Below, in pieces: positions 1 through 3,479 of a stretch of 5,560 nucleotides of DNA (its first letter is position 1; each line of letters opens with the position of its first letter). A model generated the notes under the pieces. It was given only the letters and a program-made list of their open reading frames with translations, made no database searches and was not told the DNA's origin. The position numbers and the translations under genes were made by a program. This stretch comes from Desulfobacterales bacterium (lineage in GTDB: Bacteria; Desulfobacterota; Desulfobacteria; Desulfobacterales; QNYZ01), in contig JAOZUU010000212.1 of the NCBI GenBank assembly GCA_029938515.1, positions 1 through 5,560 on the forward strand, written 5' to 3'.

Positions 1-173
1 TGACGATTGATGATTTGGGATAAAAAAACAAGTCAAAAAGTCACAGAGTCGAAAGTCTAAGAGAAAAATCTTTTACTCTTTGACCCTTCGACTCTTAGAC
101 CTATAGTGTTTTCAATCATCATTCGCCAATCACAAATCACCAATTGATATTTCAGAGGTAGGCTGACGATAGC
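1..173. repeat. Gene-free AT-rich stretch of short repeated and inverted words
   Basis: No credible coding frame lies here. Related words recur in both orientations: GAGTCGAA (46-53) is inverted as TTCGACTC (87-94), and GTCTAAGAG (55-63) is inverted as CTCTTAGAC (92-100). The outer part carries GATT/GGTGATT-type words, with GATTGATGATTTGGGA near position 5 and its loosely inverted relatives CAATCATCATTCG and CAATCACAAATCACCAATT at about 113-146. The overlapping inverted words could fold into alternative hairpins. The stretch lies directly downstream of the minus-strand glycosyltransferase, but no hairpin followed by a T-run was found on that strand, so it is not called a terminator. It reads as a degenerate intergenic repeat of the kind I associate with Desulfobacterota genomes (inference). 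Confidence 0.5.
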
Positions 174-176
174 CTA
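159..176 (-). other. Small hairpin overlapping the glycosyltransferase stop codon
   Basis: TAGGCT (159-164) and AGCCTA (171-176) form a 6-bp perfect stem with a 6-base loop. The stem includes the TAG stop codon of the minus-strand gene (174-176). No run of T follows it on the minus strand, so it is at most a weak 3'-end structure. Confidence 0.3.
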
Positions 177-1022
177 AAGGCTTTTCGTTAAATGCTGGAA
201 ATAGGCCGCCTCATCCTCTCGTCCCCGTTTCCGGCACCCTTCGGCGTAAATGCGACATTTCTCCCCAAGAACAATGACAGCTTGTGATAATTGGGTGCGC
301 GATAATCGTCCGCTTTGAATTAATCCGAGCAATGATCGGATGCGGTATTTATCGAGGCCGGCTTGCCGGGAAAGCTGGTCCGGATGTCCGCCGTTTTTAA
401 TGATCAGCGGTGTATCGATCAGATGGACCGGATACCGGCAACTGATTCGCAACCACATATCGTAGTCCTCGCAAGCGGGAAGGGTTTCATCGAAAAGTCC
501 CACATCGTCAAATAGTTCCCGCCGAAGCATAACGGCCGACGGGCTGACCAGGCAGCAAGAGAGGGAGCGTCCGAAAATGTTGCCTGATGGTTTGGCGTGT
601 TTTTTCTTCGGGTTGACACGGAGACCGTTACGTACCCAGATTTCTTCGGTCTGGCAGATTGCAGCCTCGGGGTTGGCATAAAAAAAGGCCATCTGGATGG
701 CCAGTTTATCCGGCAGCCAGTAATCGTCCGAGTCGAGAAAAGCGATCAGGGATCCATGGGATGCGTGAATACCGGTATTACGGGCCGCGCTAACGCCGCG
801 GTTTTTCTGTTGGATACATGTGATTTTTTTGGCGCAGGCAGATAGTAAATCCTGGGTGTTGTCCGTGGACCCATCATCCACAACAATGAGCTCGTAATCA
901 ATGAAATTCTGAGTCAGAACCGAATCGACGGCCTTCACTATGGCCCAGCCCCGGTTGAAAGTCGGAATAATGACACTTACTGAAATCTTTTGATTCAGTG
1001 CTTTACCAATTATTGCATTCAA
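174..1022 (-). CDS. Glycosyltransferase family 2 (GT-A fold), TTG start
   Basis: A 282-residue inverting glycosyltransferase that transfers a sugar from a nucleotide-sugar to an acceptor, probably cytoplasmic since no signal peptide or membrane segment is visible. The GT-A core opens with SVIIPTFNR (residues 16-24). It continues with VVDDGSTD (47-54, nucleotide binding), the GVSAARNTG stretch (76-84), FLDSDD (95-100, the metal-binding DxD region) and CEDYDMWLRIS (184-194), whose Glu-Asp pair is the likely catalytic-base region. GGHPDQLSR (211-219) and a basic, helical C-terminal tail of about 60 residues follow. The start is TTG at 1022: an in-frame TAA lies two codons upstream, no ATG or GTG fits before the core, and only a weak AGGAC ribosome site is visible (about 1035-1039). 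It is transcribed away from the regulator at 1600. Donor and acceptor sugars cannot be told; a role in surface polysaccharide or glycan decoration is a guess. The family call is firm and the start is moderate. Confidence 0.9.
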   Translation of the reverse strand: MNAIIGKALNQKISVSVIIPTFNRGWAIVKAVDSVLTQNFIDYELIVVDDGSTDNTQDLLSACAKKITCIQQKNRGVSAARNTGIHASHGSLIAFLDSDDYWLPDKLAIQMAFFYANPEAAICQTEEIWVRNGLRVNPKKKHAKPSGNIFGRSLSCCLVSPSAVMLRRELFDDVGLFDETLPACEDYDMWLRISCRYPVHLIDTPLIIKNGGHPDQLSRQAGLDKYRIRSLLGLIQSGRLSRTQLSQAVIVLGEKCRIYAEGCRKRGREDEAAYFQHLTKSL

Positions 1023-1045
1023 GTTTTTTTATTTTGTCCTGAACA

Positions 1046-1066
1046 ACCTGGTCCTTTGGGCCAGGT
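1046..1066. other. GC-rich hairpin in the glycosyltransferase leader
   Basis: ACCTGGTCC (1046-1054) pairs with GGGCCAGGT (1058-1066) around a TTT loop, giving nine base pairs with one G-T. It lies about 24 bases upstream of the TTG start of the minus-strand gene. No T-run follows it on either strand, so it is not an intrinsic terminator. It could be a leader structure affecting translation or RNA stability, or a remnant of a repeat. Confidence 0.5.
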
Positions 1067-1135
1067 CAAAGATAAACGGCTCTGCCGTGGCGGTTTGTTG
1101 AGAAAATCACGAATTCCAATCATTCAATGAACTTC

Positions 1136-1318
1136 CAAATCCAAATCCAAATCGAAATCGAATTGTGTCTATCCATAAGACCCTGTCTCTTTTTGGACGC
1201 AATAATCCCTTCCAACCCAGCGACTAAGCATTGCGGCGATGCGATCCAATTCATCTTTTCGTGTCCAACGTCATTTTGTTTCGATTTCGATAGCGATCCC
1301 GATTTCGGTTTCGATTAT
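1136..1318. repeat. Low-complexity word repeats with a 12-bp inverted pair
   Basis: The left block (about 1134-1163) is tandem CCAAAT words passing into ATCGAA words. The right block (about 1279-1317) is TTTCGAT-type words in the opposite sense, including GATAGCGATCCCGATTTCG. ATCGAAATCGAA (1151-1162) is exactly inverted as TTCGATTTCGAT (1280-1291), enclosing about 117 bases of ordinary-composition sequence. The arrangement of simple words with inverted ends around a unique core suggests a degenerate repeat element, but no function can be assigned. Confidence 0.5.
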
Positions 1319-1386
1319 CCTTCCCAACAAAACAAATCCTCTCTGGGGATGACCAAAGCCGAGCCCTCTGGACCCGGATCTTTACT

Positions 1387-1441
1387 GTAGGAGCGAGCTG
1401 CTCGCGATCGAGTTGCCTATCCGCAAGCAATCTTACTCCTA
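1387..1441. repeat. REP-like palindromic element
   Basis: GTAG (1387-1390) is followed by GAGCGAGCTGCTCGC, in which GCGAG (1393-1397) pairs with CTCGC (1401-1405) around CTG. TAGGAG (1388-1393) is inverted as CTCCTA (1436-1441) at the far edge, and TTGC/GCAA forms a second small stem between them. A GTAG-type head followed by a short GC-rich palindrome is the known layout of bacterial REP elements, and GGAGCGAGC..GCTCGCGA strongly resembles the Pseudomonas REP class. Whether it belongs to a RAYT-mobilised family is inference; no RAYT transposase gene is present here. Confidence 0.5.
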
Positions 1442-1447
1442 ACGCGA

Positions 1448-1463
1448 ATAGAATATATTCTAT
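1448..1463. promoter_or_regulatory. Perfect 16-bp palindrome, candidate operator
   Basis: ATAGAATATATTCTAT is identical to its own reverse complement, with no spacer. It covers the -10 region of the leftward candidate promoter and lies upstream of the rightward promoter of the RpiR-type gene. That is a sensible position for a dimeric regulator that controls both directions. The AT-only centre could equally be a chance or cruciform-prone sequence. Which protein binds it, if any, is unknown. Confidence 0.45.
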
Positions 1464-1478
1464 ATATCGGTTTGTCAA
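1450..1478 (-). promoter_or_regulatory. Candidate sigma70-type promoter facing left
   Basis: On the minus strand, TTGACA (1478-1473) is a perfect -35 box. After exactly 17 bases comes TATTCT (1455-1450), which matches four of six -10 consensus positions. It would transcribe toward the glycosyltransferase, leaving a leader of over 400 bases that crosses the REP-like and word-repeat elements. That length makes the assignment less certain than the box quality suggests. Confidence 0.4.
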
Positions 1479-1520
1479 AATGTTGGTTTCGCAAAAAAAT
1501 CGAAAATCTATCTTATTTGC

Positions 1521-1549
1521 TTGACAAACGGAATCAACCATGAAATATT
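1521..1549 (+). promoter_or_regulatory. Candidate sigma70-type promoter of the RpiR-type gene
   Basis: TTGACA (1521-1526) is a perfect -35 box, followed after 17 bases by AATATT (1544-1549), a weak -10. The region downstream is AT-rich. The start codon of the regulator lies about 50 bases further on, giving a leader of ordinary length. TTGACAAA (1521-1528) is the exact inverse of TTTGTCAA (1471-1478), so this box and the leftward one mirror each other. Confidence 0.5.
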
Positions 1550-1558
1550 TTCATCATA

Positions 1559-1592
1559 ATCCTATTTAATGAATTTTATCCATCAATAGGAT
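1559..1592 (+). promoter_or_regulatory. Inverted repeat covering the regulator's ribosome site
   Basis: ATCCTATT (1559-1566) is exactly inverted as AATAGGAT (1585-1592), with an 18-base gap. The right arm contains AGGA (1588-1591), the only Shine-Dalgarno candidate for the ATG at 1600, eight bases away. In RNA the stem would hide the ribosome site; in DNA the repeat could be an autoregulatory operator just downstream of the promoter. A shorter competing stem, TATCC/GGATA (1577-1581 with 1589-1593), uses the same bases. Confidence 0.4.
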
Positions 1593-1599
1593 AGCGATT

Positions 1600-2451
1600 A
1601 TGGAAGAACTTTTTCAACAGATCTCGGCAAAATACAAGACCCTTCCGCCCAGTCAACGAAAAGTTGCCGAGTACTTTTTTCATAATTTAAATCAGGCGAT
1701 CCTATTAAACGGGACCCAAATTGCCACCCAGGCGAAGGTTTCCGAGGCAACCGTCATTCGATTTGTAAATGGTCTCGGATTTTCCGGTTTATCAGACTTT
1801 AAGAGAGTGGTTGGGCAGAAAATTCTGGCGGATTATTCCACATCCACCCGGCTGATCGAATCGGCCAAAACCCTGGAAGGCCGCAGCTCGCTTTTTTCCG
1901 ATATCTTGATGGGAGATATCGACAAGATCAGGGCGTTGGGCTCGCAGATTACCGAAAAGAAGTTTAATCAGGCGGTGGAAAAGCTTTGTTCGGCCAGAGA
2001 GCTATATATTTTGGGTTTGCGGTCCAGTCATGCCCTGGCCTTTTACCTGGCTTTTGATCTTCGTTTTTTTTTGGATTCCGTTCGGCTTGTTGAGTTGGGG
2101 GTGGGCGATCTTCCCGAACAATTCAGGGATATCGGGCCATCCGACGTGCTGGTTGTCATCAGTTTCAAGCGGCATACCCAGGAAACAGTCAGAATCACCG
2201 AAAAAATTAAAAAAAAGGGGCCCTTTATCATTGCGATAACCAATAGCGAACTCTCGCCCACGGCCCAGTTGAGCGATATGGCGCTCATTGCCGAGACCAA
2301 GATTCCCGCCTATTTCGAATCGTATACAGCGCCGATGAGTTTGCTGAACGCACTCATAACGGCCATTGCACTACGGGAGAAGGACAAAGCAATTCCCATG
2401 CTGAACCGACTCGAGAAGGAGTTTGAATTATTTGATACCTTTACAAAATAA
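1600..2451 (+). CDS. MurR/RpiR family transcriptional regulator (HTH plus SIS)
   Basis: A 283-residue DNA-binding regulator of the usual length for this family. Residues 1-77 form the RpiR-type HTH domain: PPSQRKVAEYFF (16-27), then the helix-turn-helix around TQIATQAKVSEATVIRFVN (39-57), then GLGFSGLSDFK (58-68), which is the family signature. Residues about 125-260 form a SIS domain that normally binds a phosphosugar-like effector: ELYILGLRSSHALAFYLAFD (134-153) is its first strand and helix, and VLVVISFKRHTQETV (183-197) is the ligand loop. That loop reads SFKRHT, not the Ser-x-Ser-Gly-x-Thr of classic sugar-phosphate SIS domains, so the effector may differ. The start is ATG with AGGA eight bases upstream. 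The crotonase gene follows 38 bases after the stop, so the protein probably controls the downstream acyl-CoA genes and perhaps itself. The family call is firm; target and ligand are inferred. Confidence 0.93.
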   Translation: MEELFQQISAKYKTLPPSQRKVAEYFFHNLNQAILLNGTQIATQAKVSEATVIRFVNGLGFSGLSDFKRVVGQKILADYSTSTRLIESAKTLEGRSSLFSDILMGDIDKIRALGSQITEKKFNQAVEKLCSARELYILGLRSSHALAFYLAFDLRFFLDSVRLVELGVGDLPEQFRDIGPSDVLVVISFKRHTQETVRITEKIKKKGPFIIAITNSELSPTAQLSDMALIAETKIPAYFESYTAPMSLLNALITAIALREKDKAIPMLNRLEKEFELFDTFTK

Positions 2452-2479
2452 CAGTCGTGATTTACGCATACCCGGAAAT

Positions 2480-2484
2480 AGGAG
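2480..2484 (+). promoter_or_regulatory. Shine-Dalgarno deciding the crotonase start
   Basis: AGGAG stands five bases before ATG 2490. The earlier in-frame GTG at 2457 has no such site, which favours the shorter 254-residue protein. Confidence 0.75.
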
Positions 2485-2489
2485 CTACA

Positions 2490-3254
2490 ATGGCATTCGA
2501 ATGTATTATTTATGAAAAAAAAGGCAGGATCGCCACCATTACGCTTAACCGTCCTGAAGTGCTAAATGCCATGAACAAGCAGTTATGGATTGATTTTCAG
2601 GCTGCCCTGGCAGACGCAAAAAATGATGTAAAGATTAACGTTTTAATTATTACCGGCGAAGGACGGGCCTTTTCCACCGGTGCTGATTTAAAGGATTCGA
2701 AAGGGCGGAGCCTCAGTGCCTATCGCGCTTATCTGGAAGCATTGCAGGAAACCTCACGGACCATTATCCGGTTCGAAAAGCCGACCATTGCCGCCATCAA
2801 CGGCTATGCTCTCGGCTCCGGATACGAACTGGCCCTGGCCTGTGATATCCGGATTGCCGCCGAAGAGGCTAAAATCGGGTCCCCTGAAGCTAAGGTGACG
2901 TCTTCTGTCACCGGTGGGGCCATGCGACTGGTCCAGGATCTGATTGGACCGGGAAAAGCCCGGGAGCTTCTGTTTACCGGCGAGTATATTGACGGCAGGG
3001 AAGCCGAGCGGATCGGGCTGGTCAATAAGGCCGTGCCACTGGAACGACTGATGATTGAAACCCGCGACATGGCGGAGAAAATTGCTCAGAATTCGGCGTT
3101 TTCCATTAAACTAATAAAAAAAGGCCTGCTGATGGCCCAGGATAACGTCAGCCTGGAAGCGCTGATGGATTTCGAAGTCGAGGCCTGCCTTGCCTGTGTA
3201 TCGAGCAAGGAGCGGCAGGAATCACTGGAAGACTTTGCAGGCCGAAAGAAATGA
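2490..3254 (+). CDS. Enoyl-CoA hydratase/isomerase family protein (crotonase)
   Basis: A 254-residue cytoplasmic protein of the crotonase superfamily, which acts on acyl-CoA thioesters through an enolate held in an oxyanion hole. Visible marks are ITLNRPEVLNAMN (17-29), the first oxyanion-hole segment GRAFSTGADLKD (58-69), the second segment NGYALGSGYELALACD (104-119), and KIGSPEAKVTSSVTGGAMRL (128-147). Glu113 and Glu133 sit at the positions of the two catalytic glutamates of enoyl-CoA hydratase, so true hydratase chemistry is possible; the usual Gly-Gly in LGGG is Gly-Ser here. The chosen start is ATG at 2490, with AGGAG (2480-2484) five bases upstream. An in-frame GTG at 2457 lacks a ribosome site and would add 11 atypical residues. 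The gene is probably co-transcribed with the regulator before it and possibly with the acyl-CoA synthetase after it. The TGA stop coincides with the first bases of a repeat-like end (see 3252-3299). The exact substrate is unknown. Confidence 0.93.
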   Translation: MAFECIIYEKKGRIATITLNRPEVLNAMNKQLWIDFQAALADAKNDVKINVLIITGEGRAFSTGADLKDSKGRSLSAYRAYLEALQETSRTIIRFEKPTIAAINGYALGSGYELALACDIRIAAEEAKIGSPEAKVTSSVTGGAMRLVQDLIGPGKARELLFTGEYIDGREAERIGLVNKAVPLERLMIETRDMAEKIAQNSAFSIKLIKKGLLMAQDNVSLEALMDFEVEACLACVSSKERQESLEDFAGRKK

Positions 3255-3299
3255 TGGCGTAGCCATTGTTTCAATTAAAGACTTTTTACGAGTTCATCA
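3252..3299. repeat. Possible shortened copy of the palindromic element
   Basis: The stretch begins TGATGGCGT (3252-3260), the same nine bases as the reverse complement of the right end of the full element. It finishes with ACTTTTTACGAGTTCATCA (3281-3299), the exact inverse of the left end of the full element. It is preceded by AGAAA (3247-3251) and followed by AGAAA (3300-3304). This fits an internally deleted, roughly 48-bp relative of the neighbouring element. Its first three bases are the TGA stop of the crotonase gene. The left-end match is short and could be chance: ATGGC-GTA-GCCAT (3254-3266) also forms its own small hairpin. Confidence 0.4.
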
Positions 3300-3323
3300 A
3301 GAAATGATGAACTCGTAAAAAGT
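3281..3323. repeat. Perfect 19-bp inverted repeat (strong hairpin)
   Basis: ACTTTTTACGAGTTCATCA (3281-3299) and TGATGAACTCGTAAAAAGT (3305-3323) are exact reverse complements separated by AGAAA. In the transcript this gives a very stable stem between the crotonase and synthetase genes. No T-run follows on the plus strand, so it is not a textbook intrinsic terminator, but it could protect the upstream 3' end or reduce read-through. Confidence 0.85.
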
Positions 3324-3458
3324 AATGTTGATGGCTAAGTAGAAAGGTCCATATACAAGGCGTAGCGTTTTCTCAGGGGCGAGGCTATACATATGGGTAT
3401 GCCGAGCGTCTGAAAAAACACTACAACGCCGTAGATGGGACTTTTTACGACGCCATCA
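3305..3458. mobile_element. MITE-like palindromic element of about 154 bp
   Basis: The ends are imperfect 19-bp inverted repeats: TGATGAACTCGTAAAAAGT (3305-3323) against the reverse complement of ACTTTTTACGACGCCATCA (3440-3458), 16 of 19 identical with the three mismatches together. The arms continue inward. CCATATAC..GGCG..TAG..GTTTT..TCAG (3349-3376) matches the reverse complement of 3410-3439 with small gaps, and the left arm has about 25 extra bases (3324-3348). The centre (3383-3404) closes as GGC-ATAC/GTAT-GCC. AGAAA stands just outside both ends (3300-3304 and 3459-3463), like a 5-bp target duplication. It has no coding capacity, as expected of a non-autonomous element moved by a transposase encoded elsewhere. 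The right end stops seven bases before the AGGAG of the synthetase gene. Confidence 0.65.
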
Positions 3459-3465
3459 AGAAATT

Positions 3466-3470
3466 AGGAG
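3466..3470 (+). promoter_or_regulatory. Shine-Dalgarno of the acyl-CoA synthetase
   Basis: AGGAG lies nine bases before ATG 3480 and only seven bases after the right end of the palindromic element. It fixes the start of the synthetase gene. Confidence 0.8.
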
Positions 3471-3479
3471 ACAAAAGAA

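Larger units (their letters stand above)
1023..1599. other. 577-bp divergent intergenic region without a gene
   Basis: This region separates the leftward glycosyltransferase from the rightward RpiR-type gene. I found no supportable gene in it. Open frames here run through low-complexity CCAAAT/ATCGAA words and have no family resemblance. From left to right it holds a leader hairpin, word repeats with a 12-bp inverted pair, a REP-like element, a perfect palindrome inside a leftward promoter, a rightward promoter, and an inverted repeat covering the ribosome site of the regulator. These are listed separately. Confidence 0.7.

Noticed and set aside
1046..1066. Hairpin considered as an intrinsic terminator
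   Set aside because: No T-run follows on either strand, and it lies upstream, not downstream, of the nearest gene.
1169..1270. Minus-strand stretch reading RKDELDRIAAMLSRWVGRDY and on to a TAG stop, which looks protein-like
   Set aside because: It has only 33 codons, no start codon at the beginning and a stop immediately upstream. It could be a gene remnant, but nothing recognisable supports it.
1127..1390. Plus-strand open frame of 87 codons through the word repeats
   Set aside because: The protein is mostly low-complexity repeats of the DNA words (QIQIQIEIE, DFDSDPDFGFD). There is no ribosome site and no family resemblance.
1251..1541. Minus-strand open frame of 96 codons over the promoter region
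   Set aside because: It runs through the promoters, the REP-like element and the repeats, giving an RNRNRDRYRNRN tail. It is a repeat by-product, not a gene.
2457..2489. Upstream GTG start for the crotonase, adding 11 residues
   Set aside because: There is no Shine-Dalgarno before GTG, and the extra residues are not crotonase-like. ATG 2490 has AGGAG at a good distance.
3281..3323. CRISPR-like or phage attachment site interpretation of the repeats
   Set aside because: There are only two or three related ends in inverted and direct orientation, with no regular spacers, cas genes, integrase or tRNA. A MITE-like element explains them better.
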